DNA from: Lactococcus ileimucosae
GTDB lineage: Bacteria > Bacillota > Bacilli > Lactobacillales > Streptococcaceae
Length of the DNA: 32,221 nt
Assembly (NCBI RefSeq): GCF_943193185.1
Contig: NZ_CALPDE010000021.1
Coordinates: forward strand, 1-32,221
Direction of reading: 5' to 3'
The position numbers and the translations under genes were made by a program. Every line of letters begins with the position of its first letter. Positions within the stretch are counted from its first letter, which is position 1. Below, piece by piece: positions 14,182 through 21,704 of this stretch. The notes beneath the pieces are model-generated. The model was not told the DNA's origin. It worked only from the letters and a program-made list of their open reading frames with translations, and did no database searches.

Positions 14182-14330
14182 GTGTCTGCCCTTCTTTAAA
14201 ATAAATTTTTTATTTATTTTAAATGATAGAAGCAATAAATTCAAGATTCCTTGAGTTTGTATACAAATAAAAAAGAAGTTATGGGTAAACAAATTTACTA
14301 ATTCACTATAAATAGGTATAAGGAGAAACG

Positions 14331-14627
14331 ATGTTATTCAAAAAATTTTTAAACTTCTGCCATGAAAGGAAAGTCGCGTTGGTTAGAAAGTCTATTTTAG
14401 AGCGCTTTACCATTCATCAAGTGTACTATTATGACGGTAGAATATCCTATGAAGTGGTTGAGATGAAAGTGAGGGCTTACTGTGGGAACTATCCTCTCTA
14501 TGGTCCAGATTTTAGGCGCTTGGCAAGTTTTGATTCGGAAGAAAAGGCTGTCCAGTATTTAAGAAAGCTGCGCAATGAACAAGTGGTATTTAAGCGTGCG
14601 CTTGGTGGTTTATCGGATAGGGAATAA
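14331..14627 (+). CDS. Hypothetical 98-residue basic protein
   Basis: ATG 14331 with AAGGAG nine bases ahead. Rich in Arg/Lys/Tyr and with no membrane segment. The middle VYYYDGRISYEVVEMKVRAYCGN and the end FDSEEKAVQYLRKLRNEQ look like a small alpha/beta protein. No family recognised. The ~300 bases upstream (14032-14330) hold only the minus-strand zinc-ribbon gene and its leader. Confidence 0.65.
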   Translation: MLFKKFLNFCHERKVALVRKSILERFTIHQVYYYDGRISYEVVEMKVRAYCGNYPLYGPDFRRLASFDSEEKAVQYLRKLRNEQVVFKRALGGLSDRE

Positions 14628-14657
14628 GGCTTCTCTATTTTTTATTGAGAAAGGAGG

Positions 14658-14849
14658 ATGTATTTTATTTTATCAGAGTGTGAATGTGTTGCTTTAGAGG
14701 AGAAAGTCCAAAGCGGTCAAGCCTTAAGCCACCGTGAACAAGGCTTGATTTTTTTAAGTCTTGATAAACGCTTAGGCTACAATGCGGACGGCACCAGTCG
14801 TATTATAGAAAAACTTGTGGATCTCTGGCTTATAGAAATATTTGGCTAA
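14658..14849 (+). CDS. Hypothetical small protein, start ATG 14658 or ATT 14667
   Basis: At most 63 residues. The ribosome site AAGGAGG (14651-14657) touches the ATG at 14658, leaving no spacing. ATT at 14667 lies nine bases after the site and would give a 60-residue protein (LSECECVALEEKVQSGQALS). This is the second case in the operon where the best-spaced codon is not canonical. No family recognised; soluble and helical. Confidence 0.55.
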   Translation: MYFILSECECVALEEKVQSGQALSHREQGLIFLSLDKRLGYNADGTSRIIEKLVDLWLIEIFG

Positions 14850-14936
14850 GCATTTTTTATAAAAACATTTCAGATGAGTGAAGGCAAAAGTAGAGGCGGG
14901 AAAAATAAAATATAGAAAGAAAAGGAAGAAGATATT

Positions 14937-15248
14937 ATGCCAATACTCTCACAGGAAATCAAAGCACTTCAGGCAGAAGTAAACGACATTGAAGCCCTTT
15001 TTGCGGCAGGGAACGCTTTTCAAGAAGCGGCTCAAAAGCTTAAAGGAAAAGGTAAAGTTTTGCGAACAGTTGAAAATGACACAGCAATTTTGGATGATAG
15101 CATTGAGATTGTGTCCAATCGTACCAATGACTTGATTAAAAACTTAGTCAAGGCGTCATCCTCTTACAATTTTTCAAAGAAATCTTTCAATGAATTGAAA
15201 TCAAAACTTGAAGAAGTTCAAGCGCAAGCTCGTCGTGGCGCAAAATAA
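14937..15248 (+). CDS. Hypothetical coiled-coil protein
   Basis: 103 residues, ATG 14937 with AAGGAAGAAG ahead. Almost wholly helical, with heptad-like spacing in EIKALQAEVNDIEALFAAG and FNELKSKLEEVQAQARRGAK. No cysteine, no signal. It probably forms a dimer or binds a partner; function unknown. Transcribed with neighbours after a gap of 87 bases. Confidence 0.65.
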   Translation: MPILSQEIKALQAEVNDIEALFAAGNAFQEAAQKLKGKGKVLRTVENDTAILDDSIEIVSNRTNDLIKNLVKASSSYNFSKKSFNELKSKLEEVQAQARRGAK

Positions 15249-15346
15249 AAGGCGACAACATAATATAAGTAGGGTGGGATTTTGCCTTCAGCCTTCTGAA
15301 ATGTAAGAAAAGCGCCAAAAACCAAAGAAAGAGTGAGGGAAATATT

Positions 15347-15607
15347 ATGACATACAGTAAAGACGAGGCACAAAGTAAAATTCAAAGACTTGGTGAGTTA
15401 ATGATTACCAAAAGATATGATGAAGCATGGACTGTCGCAAGTAACTTACTGGCTTATTTTAGAGCTTATGGTGATGTAATGCCAGGCTCAGATTATGGGG
15501 TTATTGATGAAGTGCTTAGAAGCTTTTTCTCTGTGAATAACCAACTTGACGAGGTAAGCATGCTTGCTTATGGCATGGGTCAAAAAGCAGTGAATACTCA
15601 ACTTTAA
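15347..15607 (+). CDS. Hypothetical 86-residue protein
   Basis: ATG 15347 with GAGGG nine bases ahead. A soluble helical protein (DEAQSKIQRLGELMITKRYDEAWTVASNL). No family recognised. Its stop is 22 bases upstream of the tRNA-minihelix-like hairpin. Confidence 0.6.
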   Translation: MTYSKDEAQSKIQRLGELMITKRYDEAWTVASNLLAYFRAYGDVMPGSDYGVIDEVLRSFFSVNNQLDEVSMLAYGMGQKAVNTQL

Positions 15608-15629
15608 AAAATAGGACGGAGTTCATACA

Positions 15630-15660
15630 AGTTCAAGGTTCGACTCCTTGTGCTTGTTTA
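15630..15660 (+). ncRNA. tRNA acceptor/T-arm minihelix-like hairpin
   Basis: ACAAGT, then CAAGG-TTCGACT-CCTTG, then GCTTGT: an acceptor-like stem (one G-U) stacked, with one mismatch, on a perfect T-arm whose loop TTCGACT is the same as in the tRNA-like element at 8935-9008. There is no D-arm or anticodon arm. As a single hairpin it has about 11 pairs, no T-run, and lies between two small genes. It may be a processing or stability element. Confidence 0.45.
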
Positions 15661-15714
15661 ACAATAAAAAGGTGAGTTGTTGGTAAACAAGGTCACGATT
15701 AGACAGAGGATGAG

Positions 15715-15858
15715 ATGTTGGAAGAATTTATACTTGTCATATTTATTGAGATATTGTTCATCATCTATCTTAGAGAGGAGGGATATGGAGAAGGATTTAA
15801 AATTATATTTTCAATTCTTCTCGCCCTTCTTAATGTTCTTATGGTTTTAAGACTTTAA
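15715..15858 (+). CDS. 47-residue membrane protein
   Basis: ATG 15715 with AGAGGA five bases ahead. The sequence MLEEFILVIFIEILFIIYLR, a short loop (EEGYGEGFK) and IIFSILLALLNVLMVLRL give two short membrane helices, an alpha-hairpin. It is below the size usually annotated. The role is unknown; similar tiny membrane proteins occur in Gram-positive transfer operons. Confidence 0.55.
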   Translation: MLEEFILVIFIEILFIIYLREEGYGEGFKIIFSILLALLNVLMVLRL

Positions 15859-15890
15859 AATTCAATATGTTATATGTAAAGGAGCTAAAA

Positions 15891-15998
15891 ATGAAATGTA
15901 AATTATGTGGTCTAGCACTTTCAAAAGAAGATGTTATTCCAGATTAAAACTATCAATTTTGTGATGAATGTGAGGTCAAGTTAGAATATGGAAACTAA
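15891..15998 (+). pseudogene. Small zinc-ribbon gene interrupted by a stop codon
   Basis: The frame reads MKCKLCGLALSKEDVIPD, then TAA (15945-15947), then NYQFCDECEVKLEYGN and TAA. The two CxxC pairs that would make one zinc ribbon are on opposite sides of the stop, and an AAGGAG site precedes the ATG. Without readthrough only half a ribbon is made. A single base change (for example GAA to TAA) would explain it. Its end overlaps the next zinc-ribbon gene by 11 bases. Confidence 0.6.
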
Positions 15999-16107
15999 AA
16001 AAGAAGTTGTGTTGTGCGAAAAATGTCATAAAGGTACTGCACTTGCCACAATAGAACATCAACTACTGTGTAGAAAGTGTTACGAGGTACTTAAAGAATG
16101 CGCCTAA
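15988..16107 (+). CDS. 39-residue zinc-ribbon protein
   Basis: The frame METKKEVVLCEKCHKGTALA continues to LLCRKCYEVLKECA and contains two CxxC pairs, a complete small zinc ribbon. It overlaps the broken zinc-ribbon frame by 11 bases and the following gene by 10 bases, so translation is probably coupled. The site is a distant GAGGT. Function unknown; perhaps a protein-binding or RNA-binding ribbon. Confidence 0.55.
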   Translation: METKKEVVLCEKCHKGTALATIEHQLLCRKCYEVLKECA

Positions 16108-16430
16108 AAGATATTCAGCCCGTGAGTCCAGAAGATTTTGTCGTCTTTGAGAATGGCACAGCTTATAGCTATTTTATAGATAGAGGTATAGCTCGTAGAA
16201 ATGCGCAAGAAGTTGAAGCATTTCCAAAGTTCTATACCGCAGAACAAATGCAAGCCTATGCCAGAATTGAACGTGATTATATTTTCGTATTAGATGGAGA
16301 AATTAGCACAAAAAGCTATGCGAAAAAGAGATTTACAGGGATTGTCGCAGTTGATGTCTATGGAGACACATACAGGGTGGTAAATCATGTAAACAAAGGT
16401 AAAAAGTGGGTTTTACAGGAGGGAGATTAA
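16098..16430 (+). CDS. Hypothetical 110-residue protein
   Basis: ATG 16098 lies inside the end of the zinc-ribbon gene, consistent with coupled translation. A soluble alpha/beta protein with YSYFIDRGIARRNAQEVEAF and a beta-rich second half (YIFVLDGEISTKSY, GIVAVDVYGDTYRVVNHV). No family recognised. It is the last plus-strand gene before a terminator and the inverted yagU-like gene. Confidence 0.65.
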   Translation: MRLKDIQPVSPEDFVVFENGTAYSYFIDRGIARRNAQEVEAFPKFYTAEQMQAYARIERDYIFVLDGEISTKSYAKKRFTGIVAVDVYGDTYRVVNHVNKGKKWVLQEGD

Positions 16431-16443
16431 ATATGCTAAAAGT

Positions 16444-16470
16444 AAAAGAGGATGTAAGTCCTCTTTTTTA
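16444..16470. terminator. Bidirectional terminator
   Basis: AAAAGAGGA (16444-16452), loop TGTAAG, TCCTCTTTT (16459-16467) followed by T. It is A-rich on the other side, so it also serves the converging minus-strand gene. Confidence 0.8.
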
Positions 16471-17010
16471 TCAAATATTTTCTAAATTCCCTTTTTTATC
16501 TTTAGCAATTAGATAATATGTACATGCTGCAATTGACCATGCCCAAACAATATGACCAAAGAATTCAGAGAAATGTTCATCAAACGGTTGATTCCATGGA
16601 GCTGGAATAGTTCCCATTAGAGGCATCAAAATAATGTGCCAAATGATCCAGATTGCAATACCATAGGCAGCGCCTTGCCATAAGGCAATATTTTTCCAAT
16701 ATTGAACTAAAAAAATAAATAAAGCCGCAAAGAAAATTGAGAAAGTAAAATGGAGTATCAAAGAAAACCAAAATACCTTTTGATCTTCTGAATATAAGAC
16801 ATAGGAATGTGTTAACGACGAAGGGACACCGAATTGTTCCATCATATGTTGTGGGGGATTAGTTAAATTACGTGCAATAGTACGTGGAGGAAGAATTGCT
16901 TCCCAACCGATCTTAACCATTCCAGAAATCATACCAGCAATAAAACCAAACCAAATACTTTTTAGAATAATTTCTTTAAGAGATGCAGTAGTTTTTTTAA
17001 TTGTAACCAT
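16471..17010 (-). CDS. yagU: YagU-family (DUF1440) membrane protein
   Basis: This 179-residue protein has four membrane segments (about 16-36, 78-105, 112-133, 150-168). It carries the family's conserved blocks GFIAGMISGMVKIGWEAILPPR near the start and LWQGAAYGI, PLMGTIPAPW and HFSEFFGHIVWAWSI near the end. These match E. coli YagU, an inner membrane protein linked to acid resistance. It runs against the transfer operon and has its own -10 (TATAAT, minus strand 17039-17034) and GAAAGG site. It looks like an accessory gene slipped in at a terminator. The family is clear; the benefit to the host is inference. Confidence 0.88.
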   Translation of the reverse strand: MVTIKKTTASLKEIILKSIWFGFIAGMISGMVKIGWEAILPPRTIARNLTNPPQHMMEQFGVPSSLTHSYVLYSEDQKVFWFSLILHFTFSIFFAALFIFLVQYWKNIALWQGAAYGIAIWIIWHIILMPLMGTIPAPWNQPFDEHFSEFFGHIVWAWSIAACTYYLIAKDKKGNLENI

Positions 17011-17033
17011 GCTAATATTACCTTTCTATAAAA

Positions 17034-17039
17034 ATTATA
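17034..17039 (-). promoter_or_regulatory. -10 box of the yagU-like gene
   Basis: TATAAT on the minus strand, 24 bases before the ATG. The upstream DNA is very A/T-rich and no clear -35 box is seen. Confidence 0.45.
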
Positions 17040-17105
17040 TCGTTATTTTATAATAAAAAATATTTGAATACAAGAAATTATATTGGAATAATAAGGAGAA
17101 AGAAG

Positions 17106-17255
17106 ATGTTAAAAGAAAAAGAGGAAGAAATTGCTCGACTTAAAATCCATTTAGAAGCACGAGAGCGGGAGTTTCCAGAATTTTTAGCAGACTGTCTAGA
17201 ATATCTCAAAAAGAAGAAGCTAGAGCCTTTATCAAGAGTGGGAAAAATACATTAA
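17106..17255 (+). CDS. Small charged coiled-coil protein
   Basis: 49 residues from ATG 17106, chosen because AAGGAG lies seven bases ahead; the TTG upstream at 17064 has no site. The protein is a single charged helix (KEKEEEIARLKIHLEAREREF) followed by a basic end (KKKKLEPLSRV). Function unknown. It restarts the plus-strand series after the yagU insertion, 48 bases before the surface-protein gene. Confidence 0.5.
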   Translation: MLKEKEEEIARLKIHLEAREREFPEFLADCLEYLKKKKLEPLSRVGKIH

Positions 17256-17303
17256 AAAGCTTATAATAAAATACATATTTATAAATAAGGAGTTTTAAAA
17301 TTT

Positions 17304-18206
17304 ATGAAATTTACAAAAAAACATTGGATTATAGCAGGTATTGCCTGTCTCATTTTGGCAGGAGGAAGTGCAGGCCTTGTCGCTCATCATCAAGCGCAAG
17401 TAAAAGCAGAAAAGACAGCTCAAGAAGCCAAACGAACCTATGATAAACTTCTTGCTTCTGCCAAAGAGGCGACAGAAAAAGCAGAAACTTTCAAAGCTGA
17501 AACAGATGTCAAAGCAGCTCAAGAAGCCATTAAAAAGCTAGACAAGAAAGACCAAAAATCTCTCAATACTCGTGTAGAGAAAGTGCGTAAGAACTGGGAC
17601 TTCTTTCATCAAGCAGACAAGGCTGTAAGTGCTGCGGAGAAAGCGAAGACAGACCAAACTATCAAGACAGCTCAAGATGCGGTCAATACATTAAAAGACG
17701 CAATGACAAAGTCTAAAAAAGCAGAATTACAGAAGCGTTTAGACAAGGTTAAAACAGAGCTAAAGGTTAAAAAAGCTAAAGAAGAGTCAAAGGCTAAAGC
17801 TCAAGAAGCACAAGATCAAGCGGACCATTCAGCACAGCCCGCGAATAATACGCAAGAAGCACAAGCAGAAGTCCCTGCGACAGGGATAAGTCCAGAATAT
17901 GGACAATATAGTCAAGCTCAAGCTCCTGCAACACCAAGCTATACAGCTCCTGCGACAGGTGGTGCAGTTGCCCCAGCACAGCCAAATCCTAACACAGGGA
18001 GTTCCTCCTCTAATCATGGCACGTCTTCTAATGGCAGCGGAGGTAGTCTTACACCACCTGCCCAAAGCTTTACAGGCTGGGTAAGGAATGAAGACGGACA
18101 AATAATTTGGTCTCAAGGTGGCTTTTCAAGTTTGGCAGAAGCTGGACGTGCTGCAGCACAATGGGCAAATACAAATTGGGAAGCTCATTCTTATGGCGCA
18201 TATTAA
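17304..18206 (+). CDS. Membrane-anchored coiled-coil surface protein of the transfer region
   Basis: This 300-residue protein has a membrane anchor or signal (residues 8-28, WIIAGIACLILAGGSAGLVA). A long Ala/Lys/Glu coiled coil follows (about 33-175, with repeats such as AAQEAIKKLDKKDQKS). Then comes a flexible Pro/Ala/Gly/Ser linker (about 178-255) and a compact C-terminal domain with Trp/Gly/Ala (GWVRNEDGQIIWSQGGFSSLAEAGRAA). That last domain resembles short repeats seen at the ends of Gram-positive wall proteins, but I cannot name it. There is no LPxTG. AAGGAG lies before the ATG. It sits directly before the LPQTG adhesin, so a role on the cell surface during mating is likely. Confidence 0.7.
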   Translation: MKFTKKHWIIAGIACLILAGGSAGLVAHHQAQVKAEKTAQEAKRTYDKLLASAKEATEKAETFKAETDVKAAQEAIKKLDKKDQKSLNTRVEKVRKNWDFFHQADKAVSAAEKAKTDQTIKTAQDAVNTLKDAMTKSKKAELQKRLDKVKTELKVKKAKEESKAKAQEAQDQADHSAQPANNTQEAQAEVPATGISPEYGQYSQAQAPATPSYTAPATGGAVAPAQPNPNTGSSSSNHGTSSNGSGGSLTPPAQSFTGWVRNEDGQIIWSQGGFSSLAEAGRAAAQWANTNWEAHSYGAY

Positions 18207-18216
18207 ATAAAGGTAG

Positions 18217-18251
18217 AAAAAAGATAGTTTCTTTAAGGGCTATCTTTTTTT
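18217..18251 (+). terminator. Terminator after the coiled-coil surface protein
   Basis: AAAAAAGATAG (18217-18227) and CTATCTTTTTT (18240-18250) form a perfect stem, followed by T. Confidence 0.8.
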
Positions 18252-18317
18252 GTCCTCAATCAAGACATAAAAAGGATTGTAGGAAGGACGTGTCTATATG
18301 GTATAGGAAAAGAAGAG

Positions 18318-18357
18318 AAAGCCAAGCCGTGGCTTTTTATTTTGCGCAAAATAAAAA
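18318..18357 (+). promoter_or_regulatory. Attenuator-like hairpin overlapping a perfect 24-bp palindrome before the adhesin gene
   Basis: The hairpin AAAGCCA-AGCCG-TGGCTTT (18318-18336) with a T-run looks like a terminator. Its last T residues are also the first bases of a perfect 24-bp palindrome (18334-18357, half-site TTTTTATTTTGC). The palindrome ends four bases before the adhesin's ribosome site. The two hairpins overlap by three bases, so both cannot be complete at once. Confidence 0.6.
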
Positions 18358-18376
18358 AAGATAGGAGTAAATACAG

Positions 18377-21142
18377 ATGTTCAAATTTCAGAAGAAAAAG
18401 TTGAAAAAAGCACTGACAGAAGAAAAACAGACAGGTTTTCGTTGCCATAAAAAAGGCAAGCACTTTGTGACAAGTGCCTTGCTTGTAGTAACAGTAAGTG
18501 GTGTAGTCGCAGGTCTTGTACAAGCAGATGTCTTGAATACCAAGCACTCCCCCTCAGTCTCATTGCCAGAAAAAGGTGGCGTAAATTATAAGTTCACAGG
18601 TACAGGGACGGTCAAATGGTCGAATGGGCATGACACTTCCGCAAATTTCATGCAAGTGAACGGGGTCACCACATTTTGTTTGGAGCCTTTCACAGATGTC
18701 TTTAATGGGGCTTTGGCGACACGTGCCGGTCAAAATGAAGCGGTCTATAAATTATGGCAGTCAATGTCGGAGTACCAACGCAATTTGGTGAACAATATTG
18801 TCTATATTGGAGAGGTTAATAATGCGGAGGCAGACCCTAACATTAACCTTGCGACACAATTTGCCATGTGGCTGGTTGAAGCAGGTCAGAATGAAGTTTC
18901 AGGGCTACTTCCAAAAGTTTCGGAAGTGGACACTTCAAAACTGAATAACGTTGTGGGAGGACATAAAATTACAGGATTAGCGTCCACTGGAGCGGATATC
19001 AGTGAAGTAGTAAAATATGCGACCACTATTCTTAAACAAGCTGCCGCAAGTTCTAAAAGTCCAGACTTTAACCCCAACCCCTTAACGGTTCTGGCAGGCT
19101 CAAGTGCCTCAACCACAGATAAGGCAGGGGTTCTTGCGGGAAATGCGGGAGGCTATGGTTTGCCTTTTGACCGTATTAAAGCAAGTGAGGGATTGACTGC
19201 TCAACGTAAAGGCAATAGCCTTGAAGTCTCAGCTACCCCAAAGGCAATTGGGAAAGAGGGAAAGGTTGAAATAAAAAATCGAAATGATGATAATTTCCAA
19301 CCGAGCTATATTTATGGCACCATTAATCCTAATGGCACTGTAGGACAAACTCTATTTGCTACAACGGATCCCTCTAGACTAGATGGTAAATTAAAAATCA
19401 AAACAATTGGTTTGGGTGAAGCTACACTGCTTAAGCAAGATGCCGACACAGGAAAGGCAGAAGCCCAAGGGGCAGCTCATCTGGAAAATTCAGAATGGGG
19501 GCTTTTCTATAAATCCAACAATCAACCGGTGACGTGGAAAGACGGCAATGAAGGCTATCCTATTACTGCAGTCGCAGGAGAAAAAGTCGCAGGTGATAAT
19601 GTTGTCCTTCGTATGACAGATGTTTCCAAAGGAGTGAAACTTAAAAACCTGAATTATCCGGATAAGGTTTACTGGCAAGAAACCAAAGACCCAGAAGGCT
19701 ATGAGTTGTCTACGAAAAAGTATGATGTTGAATTTGATGAAAAGGACAAATTCAATCCAAGCACTAAAAACTACATGGAAGAAGCCACAGCTCAAGACCG
19801 TGTAGGTATGTTTGGTGTAGTGTGGAACAAGGTGCAGGATGTGAATGGTTCGCTTACTGGCTTGAATGGGGCAAAATTTGAGGCAAGACCTATTAATGAT
19901 ACAAAAGGAAAGCCTGTCACAACCACTTCTAAAGGCGTACTGGATAAGGCAAGTGGTATCACGACAAATGGTGTGGTGGACTTCAAAAATCTCCTTGTGT
20001 TTGGAGACTATGAGTTTACAGAAGTAGAAACACCAAAAGGCTTGAAGCCTATCAATCCTTTTACAGTGACCCACACCACAAACCGTGACAGTGCAGGGAC
20101 AATTACAAGCTATACCTTTGTTTTTAAGGATACAGTCACAGGTCAAATTATTTCTACGAATGATGTGGATGTATCTCACATGAAAGATAACAATATCATG
20201 TTTAACTTGAACCTTGGTACATTTACAGACAAGCCAGAAGAAAAACCTAGACCAACCATTACAACCACTGCCAAAGATAAGGCGGATGGCGATAAGTTGC
20301 TGGGTGTAGGTCAAGCTCGTGTGACGGATATGGCTCAGATGTCTAATTTGCCTGCTTCTCAGGAGTTCAACCTTAAGGGTAAAGTCGTGTACAAAGGTAC
20401 AGGTCAAGAAGTCAAGGATGAAAAAGGCAAAGCTATCATTGCGGAGAAGAAGTTTAAGACCGATACAAATGGCAGTGCTTCTGTGCAGTTGGATTTCCCA
20501 GTTATTCATACCTTGAAAGACCAAGACAAGGAGTACACGGTTACTGAACTTGTCACAGATGAGAAAGGAAACAAGGTTGTTGAGGAAAACGACTATAAGA
20601 ATAACCCTTCTCAATCTGTTAAGGTGGCTAAAGCTGATGGACACACAGAAGTGCAGGACAAAGAAATAAGTCCGTCAAGCACTATAGTTAAAGATAAGTT
20701 CTTCTATGAAGGCTTAGTCAAAGGGGACACTTATACTGTTAAAATCAGTCAAGCCTACGACCATGACTTGAAGAAGGTTATTGATGTGAATGGAACTTTG
20801 ACCTTTAAGGCGACAGATACAAAAGGTGTTGTGGAAGTGCCCGTCAAAGTGGATGCGACAAAATATGCGGGACACAAGATAACTTTCTATGAGGACGCAT
20901 GGCACGGTCAAAAACCAAAAGACAAGGAAAAACCACTTATTTCTCATCACAATAAGGATGATGAAAAAGAAACCTTTACAGTGAAAGCTCCAAACACTCC
21001 AAGTCCTAAGGGTCTTCTTCCTCAAACAGGGGAGAAAATCGCCTTGTGGGGTATGGCAGGCTTTGGCTTCTTGCCTGTAGGTCTTGTGCTTGCGCAATGG
21101 GATAAAATTAAGTCTGTCCTTAAGAAAAACCAAAAAGACTAA
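18377..21142 (+). CDS. LPQTG-anchored thioester adhesin with Cna-B and VaFE-type repeats
   Basis: This 921-residue protein has a long signal region (hydrophobic ~29-50). A thioester domain follows: Cys101 in TFCLEPF and Gln161 in ATQFA (the TQxA motif) are expected to form an internal thioester that bonds covalently to target surfaces. Two Cna-B-like domains with E-box motifs (ETKDPEGYEL at ~433 and TEVETPKGL at ~546) and two repeats of the VaFE/isopeptide type (about 628-760 and 755-870, opening ITTTAKDKADGDKLLGVG) should make a stiff stalk. The C-terminus has LPQTGE (881-886), a membrane helix and a Lys-rich tail for sortase A. Located in the transfer operon, it probably promotes donor-recipient or host contact. 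Architecture seen; partner unknown. Confidence 0.93.
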   Translation: MFKFQKKKLKKALTEEKQTGFRCHKKGKHFVTSALLVVTVSGVVAGLVQADVLNTKHSPSVSLPEKGGVNYKFTGTGTVKWSNGHDTSANFMQVNGVTTFCLEPFTDVFNGALATRAGQNEAVYKLWQSMSEYQRNLVNNIVYIGEVNNAEADPNINLATQFAMWLVEAGQNEVSGLLPKVSEVDTSKLNNVVGGHKITGLASTGADISEVVKYATTILKQAAASSKSPDFNPNPLTVLAGSSASTTDKAGVLAGNAGGYGLPFDRIKASEGLTAQRKGNSLEVSATPKAIGKEGKVEIKNRNDDNFQPSYIYGTINPNGTVGQTLFATTDPSRLDGKLKIKTIGLGEATLLKQDADTGKAEAQGAAHLENSEWGLFYKSNNQPVTWKDGNEGYPITAVAGEKVAGDNVVLRMTDVSKGVKLKNLNYPDKVYWQETKDPEGYELSTKKYDVEFDEKDKFNPSTKNYMEEATAQDRVGMFGVVWNKVQDVNGSLTGLNGAKFEARPINDTKGKPVTTTSKGVLDKASGITTNGVVDFKNLLVFGDYEFTEVETPKGLKPINPFTVTHTTNRDSAGTITSYTFVFKDTVTGQIISTNDVDVSHMKDNNIMFNLNLGTFTDKPEEKPRPTITTTAKDKADGDKLLGVGQARVTDMAQMSNLPASQEFNLKGKVVYKGTGQEVKDEKGKAIIAEKKFKTDTNGSASVQLDFPVIHTLKDQDKEYTVTELVTDEKGNKVVEENDYKNNPSQSVKVAKADGHTEVQDKEISPSSTIVKDKFFYEGLVKGDTYTVKISQAYDHDLKKVIDVNGTLTFKATDTKGVVEVPVKVDATKYAGHKITFYEDAWHGQKPKDKEKPLISHHNKDDEKETFTVKAPNTPSPKGLLPQTGEKIALWGMAGFGFLPVGLVLAQWDKIKSVLKKNQKD

Positions 21143-21189
21143 AAGGATTTGACCCTAAAAAGCGGTGAATGGAGGAGGGAGGAATAAAA

Positions 21190-21270
21190 ATGTCTGATGT
21201 TGAAAAAATAATGCTTATTGCACTCGCAGTAGAATATCTGATACTTATAGTTTTTCTTAATGAAGAGTGA
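21190..21270 (+). CDS. 26-residue membrane peptide
   Basis: A very strong GGAGGAGGGAGG precedes ATG 21190. The peptide MSDVEKIMLIALAVEYLILI continues VFLNEE: one membrane helix with acidic ends. Too short for usual gene calling; the ribosome site is the best argument. Function unknown. Confidence 0.45.
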   Translation: MSDVEKIMLIALAVEYLILIVFLNEE

Positions 21271-21328
21271 TTATTTAGAATAATGGACGAGTGAAAGATT
21301 CATTGTTGTTACACATCATAAAAATAAT

Positions 21329-21352
21329 GCCTTGTCCAAGACGGGGCTTTTT
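21329..21352 (+). terminator. Terminator before the ardA remnant
   Basis: GCCTTGTC (21329-21336), loop CAA, GACGGGGC (21340-21347), TTTTT. Eight pairs including two G-U. The stretch 21143-21369 holds only this and the 26-residue peptide gene. Confidence 0.7.
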
Positions 21353-21369
21353 ATATTGGAGGATATGTT

Positions 21370-21703
21370 ATGCGTATAAAAACGCCAAGAGTATATATTG
21401 TCAACTTAGGCAGTTATAACGGAGGTAAAGCTAGAAGAAGTGTCTCATATGGACCATATTGAAGATATTCTAGAAATCTATACTCTAGAAGAAGTTCTGG
21501 AGCTGGGAGATGATTTTGACTTTGTAGAAGCTGATGATGAGGAGGATTTAGCCTATGAAGTGGTTGAACAAATGGGCGGTTTAGAAAGTTTTGAACCATC
21601 GACTCTGGAACAGTATTTTGATTATTCAGCTTTTGGCCGTGATTTAGCCATACGTGACTACCGTCAAAGCTCAAATGGCTATGTCCGTAAGGTAGGGAGA
21701 TAA
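21370..21703 (+). pseudogene. ardA: Split and shortened ardA-like antirestriction gene
   Basis: An N-terminal frame (21370-21462) reads MRIKTPRVYIVNLGSYNGGK and matches the ArdA start (YIANLGKYNEG). A second frame (to 21703, GTG 21440) reads through EDILEIYTLEEVLELGDDFDFV to EQYFDYSAFGRDLAIRD and matches the ArdA C-terminal half (IDYEAMGRDMEI). ArdA is a ~165-residue DNA mimic that protects incoming DNA from type I restriction. Here about 50 central residues are missing and the halves are in different frames. The 87-residue C-terminal piece could still be made, but the full mimic cannot. Tn916 carries intact ardA (Orf18) in the corresponding position. Confidence 0.65.
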
Positions 21704-21704
21704 G

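Noticed and set aside
19490-20644. 384-codon minus-strand frame opposite the adhesin
   Set aside because: Shadow of the adhesin coding sequence: Cys/His/Ile/Phe-rich composition, no start signal, no recognisable domain.
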